From contig OU342634.1 in NCBI GenBank assembly GCA_910589415.1, positions 42,090,723-42,154,722 on the forward strand: a DNA stretch of 64,000 nucleotides. Direction: 5' to 3'. Position 1 is the first letter of the stretch; the number at the start of each line of letters is the position of its first letter. A program made the position numbers and the translations under genes. Below the pieces are notes generated by a model. It searched no databases. It was not told the origin of the DNA and saw only the letters and a list, made by a program, of their open reading frames with translations. Shown in pieces: positions 33,866-46,370 of this stretch. Origin of the DNA: Malachius bipustulatus. Lineage: Eukaryota > Arthropoda > Insecta > Coleoptera > Melyridae.

Positions 33866-34425
33866 CTGAACGGCGTTTTTCAATTGGGCGAAATCACCTG
33901 AGTGACCCTTCGTCACGACGGGGGTCCTTATAATCCGGGAGCTCAATTGGGCGAAGGAATTTCTAAATACCGCTGAGTTATTTGCATGCTCTTGTATGGC
34001 TACGTTGCCAGATTTTACAGAAATTCCGATTTTTTACATTAAATAATATTGAAAAAAATAAATAAATAATATTAATACTTGATGCATTTTTTTTTAAGTT
34101 CTATCAAATACATCATCAAGCCCTTAGTGCATTTACAATTATTATTTTATACTATACCTACAGCAGAAACATGAAACATCAATAGAAAAGTAATATACAT
34201 ATAATGAATACCTACGTAGGTATACCTATCCGATCTACTAAAAGCACCACTAAATAAATCTGGCAACACTGCTATATATATGGGCAAGGCCGCACATGTA
34301 TTTCTTGTCTGTCCAGTTATCTCTTATAATCCCCTAGTTTCTCGTTTGTCGCCCAATTGACCCCTGGGATTAGTGAATAACCAAATCCTTCGCCCAATTC
34401 AGTATCGCCCAAACTGAATGTCGAC
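33866..34425. repeat. Inverted repeat with recurring CAATTGGGCGA motifs
   Basis: CAATTGGGCGAA occurs at 33881 and 33954 in plus orientation, and TCGCCCAATT at 34349 and 34390 in minus, with a fifth partial TCGCCCAAACTGAA at about 34405. The outermost sequences (AAACTGAACGGCG... and, inverted, CAGTTTGGGCGATACTGAATT) also correspond. Likely a distinct element nested in 33035-34591. Confidence 0.55.
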
Positions 34426-34591
34426 AAAAGAATGTGTGAGATATTAATAAAAAAAACGATTTAAACAGTAAACTTCAACACCCTGTATCTTGAAAACCAG
34501 GCTTTTTAGGACACATGTTTTTATGAACTTGTCGACTTAAAATTTGCCCAGTAATACGCCTTTACATTTAGTACATACCCTTACTGCTATA

Positions 34592-37500
34592 TATCCTTTG
34601 CTTTGAACCACTGAATAGGTCCTAAAGTTTCTTCACAACTTTGATGAGCAATATTCGCCTTAATTAATTAAATAATTAAATATTAAACAATTTTTGTTAA
34701 TTTGAGAGTTGACAAAATCCTTCCTAAATTAATAATGCTTGAAAGGAAACTTAAAGAAATTTCAAAATCTCTCCAGCTTATTCGATATGGACCAACAGTC
34801 TCATGCAAATACCTGAATTTTCCTTTCTGAGTAAATAAGTATGCTTGGGATATTGGTGGCATTAAATTATTCTATGATCATATTTAACAGGTGGTAAACT
34901 CAAGATGCTCCAGTAAAGAAGTAATATAACGAGTAAGACTCTGCCAATATCACTTAAAGCCGCATCTACATTTTCCAACTTTTCATGCGAATTTATCAAC
35001 AAGCCTTTTCGCTTCTTTATATAATCACTAATTTTTTTCTTTTATATTAGGTAACTAATTAGTATTTCTAAGCAATAGGGTATTGTAATGGAACTCTACC
35101 TTTATAGAGCTTCCGATAGTTAGCTAGCAGGTATGTTCTTCAACACAATGTAGACAGTGCAGCCTCCCAAGATTACGAGGCTCAAGTTGAAAGCACATTT
35201 TGCTTCCAACCATGGTTTAAACACAATAATGGAATTAGTGGATCATCCCATTGAAATGCTAGAGATAGATTAGGAGGGTGATTAGATCGGTGGAAACTAT
35301 TCAAGGGGTAAATCGAGAGGCGCTTTATTCTGATGAGACAATAACACATTTCATTTTAATTTCTGTCTCAAAAATTAGGAAAAATATAAATTGCGATGCA
35401 GTTTTTCATTTTACGTTGTATGTGGTACGGTTTTGTTGCATCTGTTATAAATAATGCATATCAATAACCCACTTCACTATTATTAGTAGTGACACAAGAT
35501 GTAATAGTAGTCCATCATCATATTGTATCATCGAAGAAAACGAGAGAAGAATGTATATCAATAATAAATTCACTTCCTCGAATTACCGTTGTTGTAGGTA
35601 GTTACTTTTGGAACGTGTTTCATTTATATACAAGTTTGAGTATGGTGTAGATTTCGTGTAACATAAAACATTTTAAAGACGTTATAGGATGAAATATTAG
35701 ACGCCAGTAAGAGTCGGGCTTTTCCGCAATAAATGGATTTCTGTTGGAGATCTCGGGAAGGAATAGTATTAGAATGAGTGGCATGCATTAGTTGGAGGGT
35801 GAATGCTGTAGGATTGCATGGGGTTGTCGAGGCCAGAATGTGACGTGATAGGTAACGAAGAGCAACGTGATGCCGGATTCTATCTACCCTTCAGAGGCGG
35901 CACTGTTATAACTTCGAAGAAAAGAATCAATAATTGTATCAATGATTTATTTTGCTTATTGCCGAAATAGTGTCATTATGGAATAAAACTTTGACGTCTC
36001 TACGGTAGTATCTGTTATTGTTATTAAAGTTTAGTCATTCAGCCTTTTCCTTCTTTTCTCCCTTATTGCTTCTTCCCGTCACTGATGATCAAACATTATG
36101 ATTAACATATTTGATTGACTTGCAGTTCTGCGGTCAGTTTCAACCTGATATCAAGGTCGTAATCTTCTTACAACAGTCGAGCACATCTTTTGAACATCAC
36201 AGGTTCATCCGTCTCAATCTTTAACGGGAATTTCTACCTGAAGCCCCCGGCACAAACAACAAATCTCTATTCCGTATTATATGTCAGAGAATTTCTGGGT
36301 TTACTTTGATGACCGAGCTTACTCTCCCAGTCTGTCTGGTCAATGAAGAAATGATTTCCTTTCTATCATTTGATGGGCGGTCATTCATCGATCTGCCATC
36401 ATGGTGACGGTCTTGTAAGGTGAAGGCTTCTTCCAGATATAAAATTCAACCAGACCGAACGATTAAATTTTCTGACGGTTTTAAATATTTAGACTGGATT
36501 ATTGATACTACCTGGGTATCAAAGGTTTCAAAAGGTTGGTATACGTTCATTATTAGGTGAGAAGATACGTCTGCATTGACATGCACACTTTATTTTTGCC
36601 TTGAGGTATCGTTGTAATAATTTTTATCATTATTGTTACCGAGGCTGTTCATAAAGTAGGTGGCAAGTTACGATTACTTTGAATGAAAAAGGTAAATTGG
36701 TAAATGCTATATCATGATATAGGTAGGAAATCATTCCCATGCAATATTTTCTTTCAATCGGCAAAATAATGACATAAGGAGATATAAAAGTCGTAAGTAG
36801 TAATACCCACCCCTAATTTACTATATGGAATAAAAAAACAACAAATCTTATATTCTCCATCATGATCGTACATATAGTTTCCTATAAATTTTGGGGTTTA
36901 CAAGCCGCCACTGCCTGGACGTGAAATAAAATCAATCGACGAGTCACGTGCGTCTAACGTTTTAGGTTTGTGATATTTTACTTTAGTCCCTTAGCGAGTC
37001 CTGGCTCCTTGTTATTCAGGCGACGCACGGGAGGGACTTCGCTCATTTCATTGCTCTCCAGGCGGATTTGGGACGGCGTGATCACGTGGAGGGAACGAAC
37101 CGGGAGCCAGCATGTGTCAGGTGCTGCAGAACTCGCCTGCATTGTAGCCGAAGCTATTATCGATTCACGACAACAATGCAATTAGGTATTGTTATCAAAT
37201 TATGACCTGGAATTAGAAACTGATTAACGAAACGGTCTTTAATTTTTTAGGGAATTAAACAGGAATGCGGATTAGATGGTGTATATTTTATTGCGCTGAG
37301 AAATGGTCTTTTTATAGACAAGTGATTACAATACTAAGACAATACCTTATATTCAGAAGAGATCAATTAACGGAGATGATTACTTTACTGCCTTTATTTA
37401 AATATAGGTAAGGGAACAATACCTAGGTATTTTTTATTAGCTACCTTATACCTACTAGAAGTATATAGCTCTTGAAATTTACCTTTTTTATTATGCCTTT

Positions 37501-38040
37501 TAAGGAAAGCAAATGATCGTAAAGTTTTGATTGCATCCATGAATGCTGTTTAGTAAATAGAGAAACCTAGAAACCTTAGACATGATTCTAGATTAGTTTT
37601 TAACGTGGCATCGGTTTTCATTTGCAGGGTTTTCGTTGCCGGTGGAGAACTTGTGATTTTTGGAAACCATGCACCGAAGTTGAAACGGGTAATACGCGAT
37701 TTATATTAATAGAGATTTATCTTAATCTCTTTGTGTTTTGTATATTGGAATTCATCTCCAATACAGAGGAATTTCTGAAAGATTCCTCAACATGATAAAA
37801 TGATTCACAAGGCACAAAGTTTATTAGGACGTATAAAAACTTTTAATACAAGTTTTCATGTATTCTGGTCAATAAATGTGTTCTTGAGTTCCTTGGTAGT
37901 GTACAAATCACTGCATTATTTTGATCCATCTCACTGTCACTAAAATTCATTTTGTTACTGCCACAGAAGCACGTTAGAACATGCAAGATAAAACCGTTTG
38001 CTTTTCTCTGGCAGCAGACAGGCCGGTTTAAACCTTGTCG
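34592..38040. other. Long repeat-poor non-coding stretch
   Basis: Few repeats are recognisable over 3.4 kb, in contrast to the surrounding DNA. 35690-35900 is moderately GC-richer (GAGTCGGGCTTTTCCGCAATAAATGG). 36930-37190 is a clear island and is listed separately. No supported exon. It may be intergenic or an intron of a gene extending beyond the window. Confidence 0.4.
36930..37190. promoter_or_regulatory. GC-rich island with two CACGTG E-boxes
   Basis: Perfect CACGTG palindromes sit at 36945-36950 (GAGTCACGTGCG) and 37083-37088 (TGATCACGTGG), 138 bases apart, in unique GC-rich DNA. CACGTG is the core site of bHLH factors such as Clock/Cycle or Max-type proteins. Opposing 71- and 67-codon frames here are composition effects. 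Confidence 0.35.
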
Positions 38041-38077
38041 GTAAACTGATCGTTTACTGATCGTAAACTGATCGTTG
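38041..38077 (+). repeat. Short tandem of an 11-12-base unit (TAAACTGATCG)
   Basis: GTAAACTGATCG, TTTACTGATCG, TAAACTGATCG and TTGACCG follow one another. The unit contains TGATC(A/G). It lies in a GC-richer unique patch (37930-38230). Confidence 0.6.
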
Positions 38078-39082
38078 ACCGCCGGATCTGATCAGTTGTG
38101 AGTCAGTTGGAATTGAAATGCCGAGCTGTGATTGACCACTACTCTTGTGGAATAACGATTCCGAGCTGTTTGGCCACTCACTGCCTCGTGTAGAATGCTT
38201 ATTCCTAAATAGTGTGGGTATCATGTAATCGGATGAAGATGAAGTATTAGTATTGTCTGTATATACCTATATACGACCTCTTCTGTGCAGACGTCGAAAT
38301 GTCACTTGGGAGCAAGCTGTGTCGTGAAACATTTCAAGTCTCTTCATCTCTGCAGCGTGTCTGCTTGTTATGTGAATCGTTTTTGTAATCGTTATGTTGT
38401 AAATGGAGCAACATGTCGTCGACATGTCGAGTATGAAATTTTTAACAAAGAGAGGGCTTGATGTCCCTAGGAAAGAAGCCCTGGATATGTTGAAGGTTGT
38501 CGTCCATGGGCATCCTGGTGCATGAAGAGGGAGACGTCATCTAAATTGACAAGAATGTCACTGGGATGAAGGGGGTAAGATTATGTTTTTCTATGAAGTG
38601 GCCCGAGTCTCTAATGTGGAGTTCTGTAGAAGCGACGTGTGGCTGCAGCAGGTTGGTTACATATTACGCCAGAAAATATGTCGGAGAAACATTGACACTG
38701 ACAATGGGGCGAAGAGAAACGTTAGGTTTGTGTACCTTTGGAAGTCCATACAGTCTGGGTGTCCTGGCTTCGGTATTGATAATCTGCCGTTTGTCATGCA
38801 TGGTAAGGGATGGTGGAAGTTTTCACCAACTAGTTGGGCTTTAGGAGGATACGATTTATAGGATCTCTGGACAGTTTTTTGTATGTTTGAGGGGTCAAGA
38901 TGTTTTTGATTTTCTCCTCGTAGTCTCTGGTATTCAGTACCAATGGTGGCATTGGGCATCAATCGGGTTTTTAGTGAACGACTTGAAGATGTTTTCTTAT
39001 ACAAAGTGCAGACAGTGCATCAGCTGTTAGCTGTTGAGTTGACCGCCAAACGCGTGTAACCTACACTCAAGCCCTCCCGACT

Positions 39083-39638
39083 ATCGACCACGAGGAAGAA
39101 AACTTTTCATCGAAAATCATCATGAGCGACGAGGTCCATTTCCATCCCTGTGTATATGTGAATAAATAAAATTATCGCTTATGGGGCATCAAAAATACGC
39201 GTATAACCCTCGAAGAGCCATTAGACCCGCTCAAAGTTACTGCATGGTGTGCTGTTTACGCTGGAGGCGTCATCAGGCCTTTTTTTTTTTAAAACGCTTC
39301 GGACAAAACGACTACTGTGGATGGTGAGCGCTACAGAGCCATGCTTAACGACTTTCTCTTTCCTCAATTGGATGAAGTGGGACTGGAACTGGAGACCATG
39401 GGGTTCCAATAGGATGGAGCAACGGCATAGACCTCTTTTTGTGAGCTTTTTTTTGAAGTTACGAGTTTATGTCAATAAGCCTCAGACTTTTGAAGATTTC
39501 AAAGAGAATATCTGACAAGAATGCGAGAGCCCATCGCCGGAGGTTTTGGCAAGAGTGCATATAAAATGCCCTCATCTGACCCGTATGGTCATTCATTCTA
39601 GCGGCGGCTACTTAGCCGATATCATTTTCTCGACTTGA
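39083..39638 (+). pseudogene. Mariner-like transposase pseudogene, DDE domain with internal deletion
   Basis: Reading through stops and shifts gives EEENFSSKIIMSDEVHFHP (first catalytic Asp), NYRLWGIKNTR...LDPLKVTAWCAVYAGGVIRP, FFF, TTTVDGERYRAMLNDFLFPQ, GFQ(stop)DGATA (second Asp), then after a deletion KLRVYVNKPQTFEDFKENI and PSPEVLARVHIK...HSSGGYLADIIFST with stop at 39636-39638. This is the transposase catalytic domain type often annotated in insects as mariner or Tc3-like. About 30 residues, including the PPRSPDLTP-type segment with the third Asp, are deleted between DGATA and the VYVNKPQT block. There are in-frame stops at about 39168 and 39410. The N-terminal HTH half is not recognisable upstream. 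Confidence 0.85.
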
Positions 39639-39732
39639 TGAAAAAAATTAAACATTAAATAAACATAATCCAAAAAGAGAACTAAAGTTTTACATTCATA
39701 AAAAAATTACAGGCAATGAACATCGGGTGACA

Positions 39733-39753
39733 ACGTTTGCGCCACCTTGTAGA
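39733..39753. repeat. Probable 3' terminal repeat of the 39-kb mariner-like element
   Basis: GACAACGTTTGCGCCACCTTGTA lies about 100 bases after the transposase stop, the usual position and style (ending in a CACC(C/T)TGTA tail) of this element type. No partner was found upstream, so the 5' end is lost or too diverged. Confidence 0.4.
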
Positions 39754-40309
39754 TTGTGGGTTAGCTAAATTCAAGAAATCCTGATCTACATCATGAAATT
39801 AGCAATCAAAGTCGTCATTACACTTTATAGTTCCGCAAATTTGCTCCCTTTTTCAGCAAATCTAGCTTTATAAAATACTCAACAAAGTTATTCTTCTTAC
39901 TGGTAATGGTTTATTGCTACAATGTATAACTACTTAAGTGTGTAACATTATGCGTAATGGGTCCCAAAGGCGTCGGTAACATTTGCATTAATAATACGAC
40001 GTCGCTCACCCGTTGCGATATTCTGATACGCGACGACCCTTCAAAGGGTCGCGACGCCCTTAAGAATATTCTTCTGGCTTCTTAAAAATTCTCTGCTTGA
40101 ACATCAAACATGTTCGTGAATTTTTTTTCCAAAGGTCTCCCCTAAAATGTAGTTATAGGAGAGTCTTCAAATCCTTTGTGTGATGCATCAAACTTAAAAA
40201 CAGAATAGGAAGAATTTAATAATAAACCTTGCAGGGATGTTAAGATCCATAATTTATCTTAATTACATTATATCTCAGAAAGTAAATAAACTTTTCGCAT
40301 CTCTCGTTA

Positions 40310-41311
40310 TACAGGGTGCACCTTGTATCCTTCTCTATATTGCTATCTCCTAACGCTAACAGATACAGGGTCGGTTAAACAAGTCCAAAGGAGCGCAATT
40401 TTGTGGCCATCTCGATTCCGTCGAGACATACAAGATATCTGTAACCGTTCCTGAAATATCCTGAAAAACTGAAAAATCGAGATTTCTTATTTTTTCCATA
40501 TCTTTTTTATTATTGGAGATTAATGAATAATTTTTTTGTTGGCTTACATAAGTCGTCAAGAGCTACCCATCTGACATTTCAAAAATTTTCAAAGATGACT
40601 AGATCCCAGAATTTTCAGTCAACTTTCGTTTTTCTTATGGCCACCATATTGTTTTTTTATATTGTTCGATATAAAAAAATCATAAAAACTAAAAATTGTT
40701 AAACTTCAAAAAATAAATTTAAAAAATTTTTCTTCTTCTTTTTTCTTTACAAAAAATACACATTTTTGGACCGAATTTCATAGATAAATAAAAAACCATA
40801 AGGCAAGCACTATTTCGGCGTATTTTACAAATGTTGACGTTTTTCTACGATTTTTTTTAGATTTTTCTTTGAAAAAAAGAAGAATAAAAATTTAAAAAAA
40901 AATTTTTTTGAAGTTTATTAATTTTTGGTTTCCATTATTTTTTTTATATCGAACGACATAAAAAAATAATATGGCGGCCATAAGAAAAACGAAAGTTGAC
41001 TGTGAAAACTCTTGGATCTAGTAGGCCTTGAAAATTTTTGAAATGTCAGATGGATAGCTCTTAACGGCTTATGTAAGCCTACAAAAAATTATTTATTAAT
41101 TTCCAATAATAAAAAAGATATGACGAAAATAAGAAATCTCGATTTTTCAGTTTTTTCAGGATATTTCAGGAACGGTCACAGATATCTTGCATGTTTTGAC
41201 GAATTCGAGATGACCACAAAACTGCGCATCTTTTCTCTAATTTAACCGACCCTGTATCTCTTAGCGTTCAGGAGATAGCAATATAGAGAAGGATACATGG
41301 TGCACCCTGTA
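40310..41311. mobile_element. 1002-bp near-perfect palindromic element (TACAGGGTGCACC termini)
   Basis: The arms run from TACAGGGTGCACCTTGTATC through GCTATCTCCTAACGCTAACA and TACAGGGTCGGTTAAAC, and are mirrored up to GGTGCACCCTGTA. TA is duplicated at 40308-40309 and 41312-41313. Inner segments include AACCGTTCCTGAAATATCC, AGTCGTCAAGAGCTA, AAAAATTTTCAAAG and CAACTTTCGTTTTTCTTATGG. It is the best copy of the family also seen at 19220-21104, 42960-43400 (one arm) and 47797-48330 (degenerate). Confidence 0.9.
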
Positions 41312-44300
41312 TAGCTCAGATTTTGTTAATTATGTAAAAAAATGGAATCAACTAAAATATAAACAAATAAATCACCAATCTATTATAAGCACTTTATCAT
41401 AATTAGAGGTACCAAATGCCTCTAGGTAGCCTTAACAGGAACATAATATGTACTTGTAAATCAAATGATGATACACAAGACATGTATTTGATAATTGCAT
41501 GCATGCGAGTATATAAAACCCTAAATACGATTTTTAGAAGATTGAACCCTGCTGATGTAACCCTTCGCAAGGACTTTTCACCCTACAAGCAGTTGAAGGA
41601 ATCGTAACACCCTTTCCTACTCGATAATAAATACCTTATTTCCGACTGTCGATACCTTTGCATACCGCCCTTATTCCAGATAAATCTCAGGTAAGGGTGA
41701 TCTAATATCAAAGCCAGTTCACACGACAGATTTGCCTATCGGATGTGAATATTCAATAACTGATCGTTACAGCAGGGCTCGTTGACAGTGGGAAGGCAAA
41801 TGTGAGAAAGGATTAGACTTCCTCTAGAAGTTATTGTAATCAAATCACACGCAATGTGTACATGATTGAGAATATTACTCCGATCTGATATGAGCTATTG
41901 TACCGATCGTAACAGCTGCGGTGATCTTCTACCTTTTATTTGTATGATAATGTTTTGTCTGGTATTAACTGTAAATGTCATATGATATTTCATAAGGTGG
42001 TTTCCATTAATAAAAACCCTATTTCTTATGTCATGTATGCTTAAAACGTCCAGTTTGGAGGGACTGATTTAATGTATCACATGAAATTGTGAAGCGAATC
42101 ACAGTGAAGCGATAAAATTCGATTGCTAATGATATTGTGACTTTGTCAGGACAATGTAGTTAATATTAAGAAGATACTAGCGTCAGTATTAATTATTGTT
42201 TAATACTGTTACCTAATTTTAAATAATAATTAGTAATAATTATATTACTTAATTAAAAGTGTCAGTAAATTTACCAAAGTTCGAAGAATTACATAAATAC
42301 AAAGTTTAAAGGGAGTTCCATCACACCTCCTTTGGCCAAAGAAAGAAAAATTAAATCTAATTTTCCGCATGTAATTCAAATTTTCATTAGTCTGGCTCAA
42401 TTGTTCCTTATCTGTGTTCATAAGTACAAAAATATGAAATTAGAATCCAAGGAAAAATTAAGTAATTTGTATTTAATTTTATAACGAAACATTTCAGAAC
42501 ATTATTTTTCTCATATAGTTTTTTAAAATCGATTTGAAACCTTGCATTGGTTTTATATTTGTGCAGAACGTATTCCTATAATTCCTATAAAGCTTCCATG
42601 CATTTACGAGGTCGTATACGCGAATCTTCTCACCTATATAGACGTTGAAAAGGGGTTATTAATTTATCTCCGCTTGACTAGCTCCTTTGTAGCCGAAGAA
42701 ATAAATCTGTCCCGTCTGTTAAACCTATCATATATTTGACACATTTCAAGGGGTCAAAATATAGTTATTTTTGACGATGACACTTGATTGATAGTAGAAT
42801 TCGATTTGTATTTAATATTCATTGGATCCAGTTACAAATGGTTATACGGTTAGAAAGAGTTTAATAGCTACTACCTAGAGGAATAGAAATATATGAATGG
42901 GGAAAATATCACAATTCTCATCCCTTTTGGTGTATTTTGTTCAATAATCAGTTTGATCAAACTGTTACAAGTTACAACCCATTCAGATTTATTTTAATTT
43001 ATTTTAAACATCTTTTTTTGTGAGTAAAATCTGAATTTTAAAGTCTGAATAAATTTTTTTTTATCTTTTTTCTAAAAAAGAAGTATAAACTTTTCATTTT
43101 TTTTTTAGAATGTGACAGATTTTTGGTTTCCTTGATTTTTCTATACAGAATGGCATGAAAACCAATTTGCGGCCATAAGAAAAACAAAAGTTGACTGTGA
43201 ACACTCTATGATCTGCATGGTCGGTTTTCGAAATTTTTGAAATGTCAAATAGATAGCTGATGACCACTTATGTTTATGTAAATATACGAAAAATTATTAA
43301 TTTATATTCAATAATAAAAAAGTATGACCAAAAGAAACAATTTTCCTGTATTTTTCAATTTTTCAGCATTTTTCAGTACATTTCAGCAACGGCTGAACGT
43401 ATCAAACTTATCGCGCATTTCGTTACAAGATTAAAAGCGAAACAAGGGGAAGTGGATGTTAAAGCTTTCAAGATCAGCTTTCGAACCAACTACAAATTAT
43501 GACGTGTTTTCACTTTTGAAGTGTTTCAGTTTTCAGAAAAACTTGCAATTTTAATAAATTTATTAATAATTTAATTAATTTATATTTATTAAAAATATTA
43601 TTTAATTATTTATTTTAAATTTATTTATTATTTTAATAATTTATTAATAAATTTATCAGATGTCAGGATAGAAAGTGAATTTTTTCTATAGGGTCGGGGT
43701 ACGTCATTTATCAGAAAGGCACTTTTATGTCTCCATGAGCAACATTGGGTTTGAGGGGGGGGGAAGTTCAACTGAACCAGAATTTTAACAATCTACTGGA
43801 GAAATCGATATACGGGGTGAGGGCACCACCTGATGAGTGCGAATGCTACGAGTATAAGTACTGTTGCCGAGAGTGGTAAATTAATATGAAGAAGAAGTAT
43901 GGTGCCAAACTTGAGACCGGAGGTTCAAAAGCAATGATGGAATGTCTGTGAATTAATTTATGTATGTGGATTAATTTATGCTTCTCCTAATATTGTAGCA
44001 TTTGCGCGACGATGGATTTTTCCAGAACCCTTCTGAGCTGGCTTCTTATGAACAAGTTGTACTGGAGCAATCTTCCATTCGTCCGGATGGAAGGGAAATC
44101 ATGGGGTTTTTTAGTATTAATGAAGAATAAAATGTTTTTAACTTTTCTGGCCTTGAACACCATCTCGGTTATTTAGCTGGAGCAGGTATGTGCAATTAAT
44201 GGAAGAGTGAAATTAGGAGAACACGATAATAGCGTTAAAAGTTGGAAAGCTGATCGTTTTTATCAAAGGAAAAAGCAGGTGGTAATGATTTCTTTGGAAA

Positions 44301-46293
44301 AGGTTAAAAGCTGCCTATAGCTGAGATTGTGGCTTTTTTGACAAAAGATTAATAGAATGTATTACTGGTACCTACCACATGTTTTTCGATATCGTCATTC
44401 GTTGAAGACACAGTTCCTTCTTCAAAGTCCTGCAAAAACGTCCACAAGATGTTCAAAGATGATTCAAGTTTGTGGCAATTTGATTTTTCTCCCCACAAAA
44501 GAGGTCACCAATTGTGAATTGTTCAACGCGTGAATTTTTCAACAAAACCAAACTATTTGCAACCTCTTCATCTAGAAAAGGGGTTGTTCTTACCACTTCT
44601 GAACACTTCATAATTGGTGACCTCTTTTTATTGGTGAGAGAAATCAATTGAAACCAAAAAATCTTGTTGACGGTTTTGTAGGATTCCAAAAGGACTGCCT
44701 CTTCTCACAACTGTCTCTTCACAATGAATGACGATATCTTCAAAAATTTGGTATTGAGAGTCTGCAGGAAGTATGATTCAATCATTCAAGCCTGTTGAAA
44801 GGTCACTGATGGGGGTGGTTATAGGGTAGGCTCAAAATTTCAATTGAAAATCGTGTGAACTCGATTTTGGAACATCGTTCACCCCAAGCGACGTTACTCC
44901 TCAATGCAGACATACATAAACCTGGGAGTTGGAGAACTTCGAGAATACCCTTGCTGCTTGCTTCATATATGTAAAATTGAGAGAATCTAGTGAATTGTAT
45001 GTCGAAGTAATTTTGTGCAGTAATTTCTTGAGATGGCTCAACACTGACAAAAATCAACTAATGTGAGCTAAATAAACACAAGGTGAGAGTATTATTTTTT
45101 TTTATTTAATATTCTGGGAAATGGTTAATATCCTGCCTAATATCAACCGAGCTAAATTGTTATTTGCCTGCTGCCATTAAGTTTTTTATATGGTAAAAAA
45201 ACTAATTCCTTCCCATCTAATCAATAGCTTACAATTTACAGGCTTGCGTTTTGCCAGTAGCCTAGATACCATCAAATATAGCTCCCAACATAATTCCTGA
45301 TGCTTCTCGACGTCATCCATTTCGGTATGCGTAATAATTAAGAACGAAACTCTCAACTTGAAAAAAAACTCTCATTTTCAATCGATATTTTCATAAATAA
45401 TCCCTTCTAAGTTCTCATTTAGGTACCTGGGAGCAGATGCTTTTGTTCAATGTATACACACAACACTCGTGTCGAATATCCGTAAATATCTTACAATGGA
45501 GCTCAAAGATGTATCAGAAATCGTTTCTCTCGAGCACTGTTATACTTTGAAATTGGTTTCCGAAAGTCTACTTCAGCTAGTTATACTCTCCCCGGGAATT
45601 TAAATCTGGAATGAATCAGCGTCTACTTTGTAATCTACCACCAGCTTCTCAGTATAGGACTAAGTAATTAAAATAGGTTCGTTTGAGGAGGTGTAGTAAT
45701 AATAAGTAAGGCAATCAGAGTTTGAAAAGTCATGACTACGAAATTTATGGCTTCGTACCTACTTGTGGGTAGATATAATTGAACTTGCCTTTTACCTTGG
45801 TTACATGCTTTTCACACGGACCAGACAGAATATCTTATGAAACGATTTCTATAGGTACATACATGGCAGGTTCAGCTCAAAAGATTCAATAATCAAGTCG
45901 TAAACTTGAAAATAAATTGTTTAGATAATAATAATTAGAGGACGTATTAAGTTTCCTCAAGGCAAGTATCACAAAGATAAAAAAATAACTTAAAAATTTT
46001 CTCATAATTGCATATTTCCCATACATTTTGATCGCAACATAAATATTTCCTTCCCGATCTTTTTATTCCCATCTCAAAGTAAAAGCATTCTACCTATTAT
46101 AGGAAGTATCTAGTTAGGAACGAATATTTCCACGTTCATAGAAGGATATTAATTCCTGGTGAATATTTGAACGTGATCGTAACTAACAGCGGAAGTACAA
46201 GGGTATGAGGGTCGAATGTAGCAATCACTTTGTAATTTCCTAATTAATGCCCGAGGGAAGCGTAAAACTAAAATCCCTGCGTTAATTACTTAC
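41312..46293. other. Non-coding stretch with one island and repeat fragments
   Basis: 41640-41950 is repeat-poor, with two TGATCGTTAC/GATCGTAACAG segments (about 41761 and 41895). 42960-43400 is one arm of the 40.3-kb palindrome family. 43545-43655 is almost pure A/T, built from TTTATTAATAA units. GAGGTCACCAATT (about 44501) and AATTGGTGACCTC (about 44612) form an inverted pair. 44010-44110 (minus) weakly recalls a reverse-transcriptase segment. No gene supported. Confidence 0.4.
42960..43400. repeat. Single degenerate arm of the 40.3-kb palindrome family
   Basis: CGGCCATAAGAAAAACAAAAG, TTGACTGTGAACACTCT, ATTTTTGAAATGTCAAATAG, ATAATAAAAAAGTATGAC and the terminal TTTTTCAG...TTTCAG.AACGG order match the right arm of 40310-41311. 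The TACAGGG terminus is missing. Confidence 0.6.
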
Positions 46294-46370
46294 CTGAAGC
46301 GCTTCTGATGGAGTTCGTCACTGGAAATTGAGGCTGGTAATCATTCCACGTCTTCTCCAAGTCACTCCAA
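46294..46370 (-). CDS. Candidate host exon, unrecognised protein
   Basis: 77 nt on the minus strand, acceptor TGTATAG and strong donor CAG|GTAAGT. The open frame gives WSDLEKTWNDYQPQF then PVTNSIRSAS, starting one base before a full codon and ending one base into the next. The composition (W, D, E, Q, P mix) is protein-like rather than AT-translated noise, and the segment is GC-richer than its surroundings with no repeat match. I do not recognise the family, and no partner exon was found nearby. A chance splice-site pair remains possible. Confidence 0.38.

Larger units (their letters stand above)
33035..34591. mobile_element. Palindrome-ended composite element of about 1.56 kb with two nested palindromes
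   Basis: The left end TACAGGGATGTTACTAAAGG continues with GGGTAATGTACTAAA, GCTAATTTTAAGTC and GTGTCCTAAAA; the right end (34591 leftwards, inverted) repeats the same order: GGGTATGTACTAAATG, GCAAATTTTAAGTCGACAAG and TGTGTCCTAAAAAGCC, followed by an internal CACCCTGTATC. Between the arms lie two further inverted structures (33226-33450 and 33866-34425). Confidence 0.65.

Noticed and set aside
38566..39004. Overlapping frames of 92 and 115 codons on both strands upstream of the mariner pseudogene
   Set aside because: Neither matches transposase N-terminal HTH domains; mutually antisense frames suggest composition. The true N-terminus could not be found here.
44010..44110. Minus-strand WKIAPVQLVHKK segment similar to a LINE RT block
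   Set aside because: Only about a dozen residues are suggestive and the surroundings are frame-broken; not enough to annotate.
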